From Candidatus Woesebacteria bacterium (GTDB lineage Bacteria > Patescibacteriota > Microgenomatia > UBA10105 > UBA927), in NCBI GenBank assembly GCA_020057765.1, contig JAGVFE010000083.1, positions 1 to 5,591 of the forward strand: DNA of 5,591 bases, given 5' to 3'. The notes below the pieces were generated by a model, which saw nothing but the letters and a program-made list of their open reading frames with translations, searched no databases and was not told the origin of the DNA. The stretch's first letter is position 1, and each line of letters opens with the position of its first letter. Positions 1 through 5,591 of this stretch are shown piece by piece. The translations under genes and the position numbers were made by a program.

Positions 1-2
1 AT

Positions 3-776
3 GAAGCAGCGCAGATGGAGCTCGCTCTCATGTGGTATACACAAAACAAACTTGTTGCCAAAGGCTACACGCCGCTTATTGCTCCGGCGCTCGTCAAAGA
101 TTTTACTCTTGTGGGCAACGGACAATTTCCCTGGGGCAAAGAAGAGGTCTATCATTTCGAAAAAGACGATATATATTTAGCCGGAACGGCAGAAGTGCCG
201 GTGACGGCATATTTTGCCGATGAAGTGCTGAACGAAAAAGATTTGCCGAAGAAATTTGTTGCTTTTTCGCCGTGTTTCCGGCGCGAGGCGGGCAACTACG
301 GAAAAGACACCAAAGGGGTCTATCGATTGCACCAATTTAACAAAATTGAACAAGTTATTATTTCGATCAACGATATGAACAATTCTTTTACTCTTCATGA
401 AGAATTATTGGCTAATGCAGAGGAAATTCTTCAAGCCCTGGAGCTTCCATATCGCGTGTTGCTCATGTGTACCGGTGACATGGGTGAGCCGCAGGTGAAA
501 AAGTATGACATAGAAACGTGGATGCCGGGCAGAGGCGCGTACGGAGAAACAATGTCCAACTCATTTATGGGAGATTTTCAAGCAAGGAGGCTGAAGACCC
601 GCTATCGAGGAAAAGACGGCACAGTCAAGTTCTGCCACACGCTCAATAATACGGCTCTTGCCTCACCCCGTATTTTGATAGCAATTCTCGAGAATTATCA
701 AGAGAAAGATGGAACTATTAAGATTCCCAAAATTCTCCAACCATTTCTTGGAAAGAAAATTATTGCGCGATCATGA
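3..776 (+). CDS. serS: Seryl-tRNA synthetase, C-terminal catalytic part (5' end cut by window edge)
   Basis: This cytoplasmic class II enzyme activates serine with ATP and charges tRNA-Ser. The frame is open from base 3, and the methionine at base 15 is internal, because the conserved helix before it (EAAQMELAL) already belongs to the catalytic domain. About 257 of the usual ~420 codons are present; the N-terminal coiled-coil tRNA-binding arm lies off the left edge. Numbering from the base-15 Met, visible landmarks are the serine-pocket segment LAGTAEVPV (55-63), class II motif 2 FRREAG (88-93) followed by the HQF loop (106-108), TGDMGEP with KKYDIE (153-167), DFQARR (187-192), and motif 3 NNTALASPR with LENYQ (211-229). 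The NNTALA form of motif 3 resembles the Thermus-type enzyme rather than the E. coli NGSGLA form. The gene ends in a TGA that overlaps the next start by 4 bases. Identity is very secure. Confidence 0.97.
   Translation, partial: EAAQMELALMWYTQNKLVAKGYTPLIAPALVKDFTLVGNGQFPWGKEEVYHFEKDDIYLAGTAEVPVTAYFADEVLNEKDLPKKFVAFSPCFRREAGNYGKDTKGVYRLHQFNKIEQVIISINDMNNSFTLHEELLANAEEILQALELPYRVLLMCTGDMGEPQVKKYDIETWMPGRGAYGETMSNSFMGDFQARRLKTRYRGKDGTVKFCHTLNNTALASPRILIAILENYQEKDGTIKIPKILQPFLGKKIIARS
773..776 (+). other. ATGA stop/start overlap, serS to methyltransferase-like gene
   Basis: The TGA of serS (774-776) overlaps the ATG of the next gene (773-775). The nearest purine-rich stretch, ggaaag at 750-755, is about 17 bases upstream, too far for a normal ribosome binding site. 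The downstream gene is therefore probably translated by reinitiation of ribosomes finishing serS. This supports co-transcription and fixes the start of the second gene. Confidence 0.8.
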
Positions 777-1420
777 GTTGGCTTTCGTATATTTTCCCCC
801 GTACCATTGCGAAGTTTTCTTCTCCATATAACAAAGAGATCCGGATTAACGAGGAAAAAGGAAAACTGAAACTTCTCGTGAATGGCTCTCGGCAGTCCGG
901 CGCCTACATTGAGATGCTTTGGAAAGGAGCATTTAAGGAATTTCAGATACCTCAAAGGTTTACACCAAAAAAAATTCTCGTCCTTGGCGTTGCAGGCGGC
1001 ACGGTGATTCATTTGCTGCATACTTTTTATCCCGAGGCATCCATTGTTGCCGTCGACATAGACCAAACGATGATTGATGTTGGAATACGATATTTTGATC
1101 TGGATACCATTGATGAGTTGGCGTTTGTCTGCCAAGACGCAGAGGAGTTTGTTAAAAAGCAGTCTCACGCGTTTGATCTGATCATTGTTGATTTGTTTAT
1201 CGGGACTCATGTTCCGAATTTGATACTGAAGAAATCTTTTTTAACAAAACTCAAGACTTCTTTATCGAGCGCTGGTGCGATAATCATAAATTATTTGCGA
1301 GAATTTGAATATTTGGAAAAGTCAGAACAACTTAAAAAAACAATTGAAACAATATTTTCCTGCAGAGCTGAAAAATCCATCTACGGCAATAGGTTTTTCT
1401 TTGCTCGCATGGTAAAATAA
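773..1420 (+). CDS. Spermidine-synthase-like SAM-binding Rossmann protein (methyltransferase/aminopropyltransferase fold)
   Basis: This is a 215-residue soluble protein with a Rossmann-type nucleoside-binding fold. The order matches the spermidine synthase family: a short beta-rich N-terminal part with QSGAYIEMLW (41-50), a glycine-rich motif I ILVLGVAGGTV (68-78), the acidic VDID (94-97) expected to hold the ribose of SAM or decarboxylated SAM, QDAEEF (121-126), and FDLIIVDLFIG (134-144). True spermidine synthases are ~280 residues, usually carry GGGDGG in motif I, and have a second aspartate in the D-x-x-D-P active-site loop. Here the first Asp (140) is kept and the second is replaced (LFIG). 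It is therefore better called a spermidine-synthase-like protein whose substrate is unknown; a methyltransferase activity is possible. The start is fixed by the ATGA overlap with serS. The gene is A+T-rich compared with secA downstream (about 32% G+C over 1201-1380). Confidence 0.82.
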   Translation: MSWLSYIFPRTIAKFSSPYNKEIRINEEKGKLKLLVNGSRQSGAYIEMLWKGAFKEFQIPQRFTPKKILVLGVAGGTVIHLLHTFYPEASIVAVDIDQTMIDVGIRYFDLDTIDELAFVCQDAEEFVKKQSHAFDLIIVDLFIGTHVPNLILKKSFLTKLKTSLSSAGAIIINYLREFEYLEKSEQLKKTIETIFSCRAEKSIYGNRFFFARMVK

Positions 1421-1427
1421 TCTGATG
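1418..1427 (+). other. Close stop-start junction TAA-4 nt-ATG before secA
   Basis: The TAA of the upstream gene and the secA ATG are separated by only tctg. No Shine-Dalgarno-like sequence lies in the 5-12 bases before the ATG; the region reads as A/T-rich coding sequence of the upstream gene. Coupled translation from the preceding gene is the simplest explanation. No other in-frame ATG gives a better SecA N-terminus, since MFKFLGKLL is the usual amphipathic beginning of the protein. Confidence 0.7.
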
Positions 1428-4076
1428 TTTAAGTTCCTCGGAAAGCTCCTGGATAATAACGAAAAAGAAATCAAACGGTTTGGCGCAATCGTGGCCCGGA
1501 TCAACGCAGAGGAGGCATCCGCTACCACTCTGGCAGACAGTGCGCTCGTCAAAGAAACCGCGCTCCTCAAGGAACGGTTGTCTGCTGGCGCCACCCTGGA
1601 CGAAATTTTGCCGCGGGCGTATGCACTCGTGCGCGATGCGGCCCGACGCACACTTGGACAACGGCATTTTGACGTCCAACTGATGGCCGCGGTAGCGCTC
1701 CATCAAGGCAAAATTGCCGAGCAAAAAACAGGAGAAGGAAAGACGTTATCAGCGACCCCGGCGCTGTATCTTAATGCCCTCACCGGTCGCGGTGTCCACC
1801 TGGTGACGGTTAATGATTATTTAGCACGCCGCGACGCCGGATGGATGGGGCCAATATTTCAATTGTTGGGTATTTCTGTATCAGCGATGATTTCTGAACA
1901 GTCATATCTCTATGACCCAAATTTTGATGATGCGTCGGCAACGGATTGGCGGCTCAAGCATTTACGCCCCATCTCCCGTAAAGAAGCCTATGCAGCCGAT
2001 GTGGCCTACGGCATCAATAGCGAGTTTGGTTTTGATTATCTTCGGGACAACATGGTCACCGAAATTAGCCAACTGGTGCAACGAGATCACCATTTTGCTG
2101 TCGTTGATGAGGTTGATTCTGTCCTTATCGATGAAGCCCGCACTCCGCACATCATTTCAGCTCCGGCGGCTGAAGCCACACATAAATATTACGATTACGC
2201 CAAGTTGGTTGATAAGCTTTCTTCTGAGACGGATTACAAAATTGATGAAAAACTTCGTACTGCGCACTTAACCGACCACGGAATTCTCAAAGTCGAAAAA
2301 ATGTTGGGACTGGGCAACATTTACGAGACGGATTTTGAAACGGTTCATCACATCGAGGCGGCGCTGAAGGCCCGGACGTTATTTCTGCCAGACAAAGATT
2401 ACGTTGTCAAAGAAGGACAGGTAGTAATTGTTGACGAATTTACGGGGCGGCTCTTGGTCGGCCGGCGTTATAGTGAGGGGATTCACCAAGCCATCGAGGC
2501 CAAAGAAGGGGTTGCCATCCAACAAGAAAGTCGGACGCTTGCCACCGTATCGCTTCAAAATTACTTTCGTATGTATGAAAAACTTGCCGGCATGACGGGC
2601 ACGGCGACGACGGAGGCGGAAGAATTTCATAAAATTTACTCCACTGATGTTGTTTCTATTCCCACGCATCGGCCCATGGTGAGGGCTGACTTTGCCGATA
2701 GTGTCTATAAAACAACGCGCGCCAAATACGCAGCCATCGCCAATGACATCATCGAGCATTATAAACGTGGTCAACCGGTCCTCGTGGGTACCACATCAAT
2801 TGAAAAAAACGAGATCATCAGCGATTTCCTCAAAAGGAAAGGCGTGCCGCATGAAGTCCTCAACGCCAAAAATCATCTTCGTGAGGCCATGATTATTGCT
2901 GACGCTGGCAAAAAGGGAGTGATTACGGTTGCAACCAACATGGCCGGCCGCGGAGTGGATATCATCCTGGGCGGGTCGCGGAAAGAAAAGTGGGAGGTAG
3001 AAAATGAGAAGGAATGGGAAAAGGGAGATATGGAGTGGCAGAAGGCACACGAAGAAGTGGTCGCCCTTGGCGGCCTTCATGTCATCGGTAGCGAACGGCA
3101 TGAAAGCCGGAGGATAGATAATCAACTGCGCGGCCGATCCGGCCGGCAAGGAGATCCCGGCAGCAGCCGCTTTTTTGTGGCGCTGGATGATGACATCATG
3201 CGCCTTTTTGGCGGGGAGCAGGTAGCCAAATTGATGACGGTGTTTAAATTACCCGAGGATGTCCCGTTGGAACACGGGATGGTGTCGCGGGCAATCCAGC
3301 AGGCGCAGGTGAAAGTTGAAGGGTTTCACTTTGATTCGCGCAAGCACTTGGTGGAATACGATGATGTGCTCAATAAACAGCGGGAGATTGTCTACAAGCG
3401 AAGGAGGGCGATTCTACAAGGAGAAAATCAAAAAGAAGAAATTTTGGGAAAGTTATCTTCTGAAATTTCTACCGTAGCGTCATTATATGCGGGTGAAAAA
3501 GAGGGGATGATGGAACGGGACAAAATTGTTTCCGAGTTTGTATCGATTATCCCCTTTGATGAGGCTTCCCAAACCCAGTTGGTCAAACAGCTGGAACAAT
3601 TCCATGCCACCGCCGACGTTGTCGATTTTCTTTCGAAACTGTCAGCAGATATGTACGAAGCGCGGGAAAAACAAGTATCACCCGAGGTTATGCGGCAGGT
3701 TGAACGGTGGGTGAGTCTTCAGGTCATCGACAACCTGTGGATGGATCATCTGGATGCGATAGATGATCTACGCGAAGGAATCGGCCTTCGGGGTTACGGC
3801 CAGAGAGATCCGTTGGTTGAATACAAAAACGAGGCATTCAACATGTTTGAGCGGTTGCTCGCAACTGTCGATAGCGAGATAGTTCACAGGATATTTAAAG
3901 TACAAGTGCAACTCGCGCCCTCCTCCGTCCCGCCCGGCGGGACTACGGCGGGCAAGCCGTTAGCACCAAATCCGACTCCTCAACCCATCCCTTCCCAAAA
4001 GCTCGGCCGCAACGACCCGTGCCCCTGTGGGTCAGGGAAAAAATGGAAGAAGTGTCACTATCCGAACATACCATGA
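1425..4076 (+). CDS. secA: Protein translocase ATPase SecA, complete, with zinc-binding C-terminal tail
   Basis: SecA is the peripheral membrane motor that uses ATP to push preproteins through SecYEG. This copy is full length at 883 residues (E. coli 901). Landmarks in order: amphipathic N-terminus MFKFLGKLL; RHFDVQL (80-86); Walker A TGEGKT (102-107); TVNDYLARRDA (128-138); FGFDYLRDNM (201-210); Walker B DEVDS with IDEARTP (228-241); the preprotein cross-linking domain, roughly 235-375; AGMTGTA (388-394); TNMAGRGVDI (504-513); SERHESRRIDNQ (556-567) and LRGRSGRQGDPGSSR (568-582) of the second ATPase domain; the helical wing/scaffold region with LRGYGQRDPLVEYK (788-801); a proline-rich linker (831-858); and a SEC-C zinc motif with Cys866, Cys868, Cys877 and His878. 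Differences from the usual consensus are His242 in RTPHIIS, Val511 in AGRGVDI, and an extra segment near 158-186 ending in KHLRPISRKEAYAADV. The linker codons contain a strong DNA palindrome. The end overlaps the adaptor gene by ATGA. Identity is certain. Confidence 0.99.
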   Translation: MFKFLGKLLDNNEKEIKRFGAIVARINAEEASATTLADSALVKETALLKERLSAGATLDEILPRAYALVRDAARRTLGQRHFDVQLMAAVALHQGKIAEQKTGEGKTLSATPALYLNALTGRGVHLVTVNDYLARRDAGWMGPIFQLLGISVSAMISEQSYLYDPNFDDASATDWRLKHLRPISRKEAYAADVAYGINSEFGFDYLRDNMVTEISQLVQRDHHFAVVDEVDSVLIDEARTPHIISAPAAEATHKYYDYAKLVDKLSSETDYKIDEKLRTAHLTDHGILKVEKMLGLGNIYETDFETVHHIEAALKARTLFLPDKDYVVKEGQVVIVDEFTGRLLVGRRYSEGIHQAIEAKEGVAIQQESRTLATVSLQNYFRMYEKLAGMTGTATTEAEEFHKIYSTDVVSIPTHRPMVRADFADSVYKTTRAKYAAIANDIIEHYKRGQPVLVGTTSIEKNEIISDFLKRKGVPHEVLNAKNHLREAMIIADAGKKGVITVATNMAGRGVDIILGGSRKEKWEVENEKEWEKGDMEWQKAHEEVVALGGLHVIGSERHESRRIDNQLRGRSGRQGDPGSSRFFVALDDDIMRLFGGEQVAKLMTVFKLPEDVPLEHGMVSRAIQQAQVKVEGFHFDSRKHLVEYDDVLNKQREIVYKRRRAILQGENQKEEILGKLSSEISTVASLYAGEKEGMMERDKIVSEFVSIIPFDEASQTQLVKQLEQFHATADVVDFLSKLSADMYEAREKQVSPEVMRQVERWVSLQVIDNLWMDHLDAIDDLREGIGLRGYGQRDPLVEYKNEAFNMFERLLATVDSEIVHRIFKVQVQLAPSSVPPGGTTAGKPLAPNPTPQPIPSQKLGRNDPCPCGSGKKWKKCHYPNIP
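3922..3953. repeat. GC-rich palindrome inside the secA linker codons
   Basis: The core at 3927-3943, gtcccgcccggcgggac, is a perfect inverted repeat with 8-base arms (3927-3934 and 3936-3943) around one central base. Pairing can extend outward after a three-base bulge (tac, 3944-3946), joining cc at 3925-3926 with gg at 3947-3948 and cc at 3922-3923 with gg at 3950-3951, with one mismatch. The hexamer ggcggg also occurs twice directly (3936-3941 and 3947-3952). In the secA frame this encodes a Ser/Pro/Gly/Thr-rich stretch of the flexible linker before the SEC-C tail. No second copy is seen in this window. It could be a dispersed palindromic element that landed in a tolerant linker, or chance from proline and glycine codons. 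Confidence 0.6.
4073..4076 (+). other. ATGA stop/start overlap, secA to adaptor gene
   Basis: The TGA of secA (4074-4076) overlaps an ATG at 4073-4075 that opens directly on a basic signal-anchor sequence (MTRRRIAVLALAG). This mirrors the junction at 773-776 and decides the adaptor start. Two longer in-frame options exist, GTG at 4019 and ATG at 4043. The latter has AGGGA at 4034-4038, four bases upstream, but those bases encode the conserved GSGKKW part of the SecA zinc motif. Both would add an unneeded polar extension before the membrane anchor. Confidence 0.75.
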
Positions 4077-5119
4077 CCAGACGACGCATCGCTGTCCTTG
4101 CCTTAGCCGGCGTGTTAGCTGCCGGGGGCGGAGGTATAGCGTATACCAAGCAACAACAAACTACCAAGACTGCCTCCACTGTTCAGATTGCGGTGGTCAA
4201 GCGCGCGACATTCATCAAAACAATTGCCTCGTCCGGAAAAACAAAAGCTGCGCGCGCTGTTGAGCTTAAATTTCAAACTTCAGGAAAACTTACCTGGGTT
4301 GGTGTCAAAGAAGGAGACCAAGTATCGGCTTACCAGGCGATAGCATCCCTGGATCGCCGCGAAGTACAGAAGAACCTAGAAAAGGCTTTACGGGATTATT
4401 CCTCCGAGCGCAATGATTTTGAAGAAACCTGGCGGGTGACGTATAAGGGTACAAAAAATCCCGATTCTGCCCTCACCGATACGGTGAAGCGGATCTTGGA
4501 AAAAAATCAGTGGGATCTTGAGAAAGCGATACTTGACGTCGAACTTAAACACCTTTCCCTTGAGTATTCCACTCTCGTGACCCCGATTGCCGGTATCGTC
4601 ACGCGGGTGGATACACCAATTGCGGGGGTCAATATTACCCCGGCTACTGCGGTGTTTGAAGTGGTGGATCCGGACTCTCTCGTGTTTGAGGCGAGTGTTG
4701 ATGAAGTGGACGCCGCAAATATCGCCATTGGGAAGATGGCAACGGTTACCCTGGATGCATTCTCTGATTCTCCTTTTCCCGGGAGTGTATCCAACATCGC
4801 ATTTGCCGCCAAAACGTCAAGCGGCGGCGCGACGGTTTTCCCGGTGGAGATAGCGATTGCCACATCGTCAGCAATCAGGATCGGAATGAATGGTGACGTG
4901 GCGATAATAACACAAACCCAAGAGGATGCGCTCGTCATACCCACTGAAGCGGTACGCGAAAATGGCAAAGGATCATTTGTCTATAAAAAGGAAGGCAAGA
5001 CGTATAAAAAGGCGGCCGTCGAGCTGGGCGCGCGAAGCGACGGGGAGGTAGTAGTCATGTCCGGGCTTACTGAAGGGGACGAAGTAGTGATAAAAGGATT
5101 TACCAACCTTTCAAAATAA
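4073..5119 (+). CDS. Membrane-anchored HlyD/MacA-type adaptor (membrane fusion) subunit of an ABC export system
   Basis: This 348-residue adaptor is expected to form a ring on the outer face of the cytoplasmic membrane and work with a MacB-type ABC transporter. The N-terminus is a basic patch (TRRR) followed by one hydrophobic segment (about 6-23) with no lipobox cysteine, so an uncleaved membrane anchor is likely. Domains in order: first half of the lipoyl-like domain with GKLTWVGVKEGDQV (71-84); an alpha-helical hairpin (about 94-166) with an NPDS turn near 129-132; the second lipoyl half with LVTPIAGIVTRVD (168-180); a beta-barrel (about 200-280) including GMNGDV (271-276); and a membrane-proximal domain with ALVIPTEAV (286-294). 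The hairpin is short, about 30 residues per helix, with no obvious R-x3-L-x6-S channel-docking tip. The ATPase gene follows after 4 bases, which supports a MacAB-like pair. The substrate cannot be read from the sequence. The start at 4073 is preferred over GTG 4019 or ATG 4043. Confidence 0.93.
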   Translation: MTRRRIAVLALAGVLAAGGGGIAYTKQQQTTKTASTVQIAVVKRATFIKTIASSGKTKAARAVELKFQTSGKLTWVGVKEGDQVSAYQAIASLDRREVQKNLEKALRDYSSERNDFEETWRVTYKGTKNPDSALTDTVKRILEKNQWDLEKAILDVELKHLSLEYSTLVTPIAGIVTRVDTPIAGVNITPATAVFEVVDPDSLVFEASVDEVDAANIAIGKMATVTLDAFSDSPFPGSVSNIAFAAKTSSGGATVFPVEIAIATSSAIRIGMNGDVAIITQTQEDALVIPTEAVRENGKGSFVYKKEGKTYKKAAVELGARSDGEVVVMSGLTEGDEVVIKGFTNLSK

Positions 5120-5126
5120 TCTCATG
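5117..5126 (+). other. Close stop-start junction TAA-4 nt-ATG before the ABC ATPase
   Basis: The adaptor TAA (5117-5119) and the ATPase ATG (5124-5126) are separated by tctc, almost the same ten bases as at the secA junction (TAATCTCATG here, TAATCTGATG there). The nearest Shine-Dalgarno-like run, aaagga at 5093-5098, is about 25 bases upstream. Translational coupling of adaptor and ATPase is likely and would help keep the two subunits in fixed ratio. Confidence 0.65.
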
Positions 5127-5591
5127 GCATCAAATGAAATCCTTCGCGTTTCCAGTGTGTCCAAAGTGTATCGGATGGACGGAGTCACGTTTACCGCGCT
5201 TGACGGCGTATCGCTTGTGATTGGCAAAGGCGAGTATGTGGCTATCATGGGACCGTCCGGCAGCGGCAAGTCCACCCTCATGCATATCATCGGGTGCCTC
5301 GATCGGCCGACGGCCGGCACGGTAGAAGTTAGCGGGAGGGATGTTTCACGTGCGCCCGATCGGGAGCTTGCGCGCGTCCGAAATACCGCCATTGGATTTG
5401 TGTTTCAGCAGTTTAATCTTCTTCGTAAAACGTCGGCGATTGCCAACGTCGAGCTCCCGCTTATCTACCGGGGCATATCTTCCCGAAATCGACGCGAACA
5501 AGCCAAAACTATGCTTGCAGAAGTTGGTTTAGCTGATAAACTTCCCAACATTCCGTCGCAGCTTTCCGGCGGCCAGCAGCAGCGGGTAGCC
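5124..5591 (+). CDS. ABC transporter ATP-binding protein, MacB/LolD type (3' end cut by window edge)
   Basis: The first 156 codons of a nucleotide-binding subunit are present and the frame is open to the last base. Landmarks: LRVSSVSKVYRMDG at the N-terminus with the A-loop Tyr (16); Walker A GPSGSGKST (43-51); the family-typical LMHIIGCLDRPTAG (52-65); the Q-loop in GFVFQQFNLL (91-100, Gln95); and the ABC signature LSGGQQQRVA (147-156), which ends exactly at the window edge. Walker B, the D-loop and the H-loop lie beyond it. Short subunits of this group are ~225-240 residues with a separate permease; E. coli MacB is instead fused to its permease, so the full length is open. The protein should hydrolyse ATP at the cytoplasmic membrane to drive MacAB-like export or lipoprotein-release-type extraction. 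The adaptor immediately upstream favours the MacAB-like role. The ATG at 5124 is chosen because the A-loop region follows at the normal distance. Confidence 0.95.
   Translation, partial: MASNEILRVSSVSKVYRMDGVTFTALDGVSLVIGKGEYVAIMGPSGSGKSTLMHIIGCLDRPTAGTVEVSGRDVSRAPDRELARVRNTAIGFVFQQFNLLRKTSAIANVELPLIYRGISSRNRREQAKTMLAEVGLADKLPNIPSQLSGGQQQRVA

Noticed and set aside
645..704. SerS motif 3 reads NNTALASPR instead of the E. coli NGSGLAVGR
   Set aside because: This is a known alternative form, similar to the Thermus-type enzyme, and keeps the expected Asn, Thr and Arg; it is not evidence of a defective enzyme.
698..1210. Reverse-strand open frame of 170 codons opposite the end of serS and the methyltransferase-like gene
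   Set aside because: It lies antisense to two genes with clear family motifs, shows no recognisable domain, and has the composition of a mirrored coding frame.
1322..1724. Two overlapping reverse-strand frames opposite the start of secA
   Set aside because: They cover each other and the conserved SecA N-terminus in different frames, and neither has a recognisable motif or start context.
3131..3143. Small palindrome ggccg-atc-cggcc in secA
   Set aside because: It falls in codons for the invariant LRGRSGRQ motif, so the symmetry is explained by protein conservation.
4507..4968. Reverse-strand frame of 153 codons opposite the adaptor gene
   Set aside because: It is a low-complexity Ser/Thr/Ala/Val-rich translation typical of a shadow of a coding strand; the + strand adaptor explains the region fully.
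5092..5111. Possible hairpin aaagg...ccttt near the end of the adaptor gene as a terminator
   Set aside because: The stem is only five A/T-rich pairs with a nine-base loop and no following T-run, and the downstream ATPase gene starts immediately.
1..5591. Alternative genetic code with UGA read as glycine
   Set aside because: UGA ends serS and secA exactly where the family's C-termini are expected, and no in-frame UGA interrupts any gene.

Overview
The window is a tightly packed, single-direction (+ strand) bacterial gene cluster with no intergenic gap longer than 4 bases. It holds the 3' part of serS (seryl-tRNA synthetase), a small spermidine-synthase-like Rossmann protein, a complete secA, a membrane-anchored HlyD/MacA-type adaptor subunit, and the 5' part of an ABC-transporter ATPase of the MacB/LolD type that runs off the right edge. 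No RNA gene, terminator, insertion sequence, CRISPR array or convincing promoter is visible.

The protein sequences suggest a Candidate Phyla Radiation (Patescibacteria) genome. SerS has the NNTALASPR form of motif 3. SecA reads AGRGVDI where AGRGTDI is usual, has an extra segment around residues 158-186, and keeps a C-terminal zinc-binding SEC-C tail. The adaptor has the short-hairpin form that I associate with these lineages. This assignment rests on recall of family sequences, not on a search. UGA is used as a real stop at the ends of serS and secA, and no in-frame UGA occurs in the genes, so the standard bacterial code fits; lineages that read UGA as glycine are unlikely.

Layout: bases 3-776 serS (5' end missing); 773-1420 methyltransferase or aminopropyltransferase-like protein; 1425-4076 secA; 4073-5119 adaptor; 5124-5591 ABC ATPase (3' end missing). 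The four junctions are of two kinds: ATGA stop/start overlaps (773-776, 4073-4076) and TAA-4 nt-ATG junctions (1418-1427, 5117-5126). None has a Shine-Dalgarno sequence at normal spacing, so termination-reinitiation coupling along one transcript is the likely mode of expression.

Functionally, serS and secA are housekeeping genes (translation and protein export). The adaptor and ATPase are the first two parts of a MacAB-like tripartite export system, whose permease is expected just beyond the right edge. The methyltransferase-like gene has no obvious tie to either side. Base composition shifts near base 1420: the end of the methyltransferase gene is about 32% G+C, while early secA reaches about 60%.

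I found no clearly new biological system. The features most worth a second look are a GC-rich palindrome inside the proline-rich linker codons of secA, the altered active-site loop of the spermidine-synthase-like protein, and the adaptor that lacks an obvious outer-membrane-channel docking tip.
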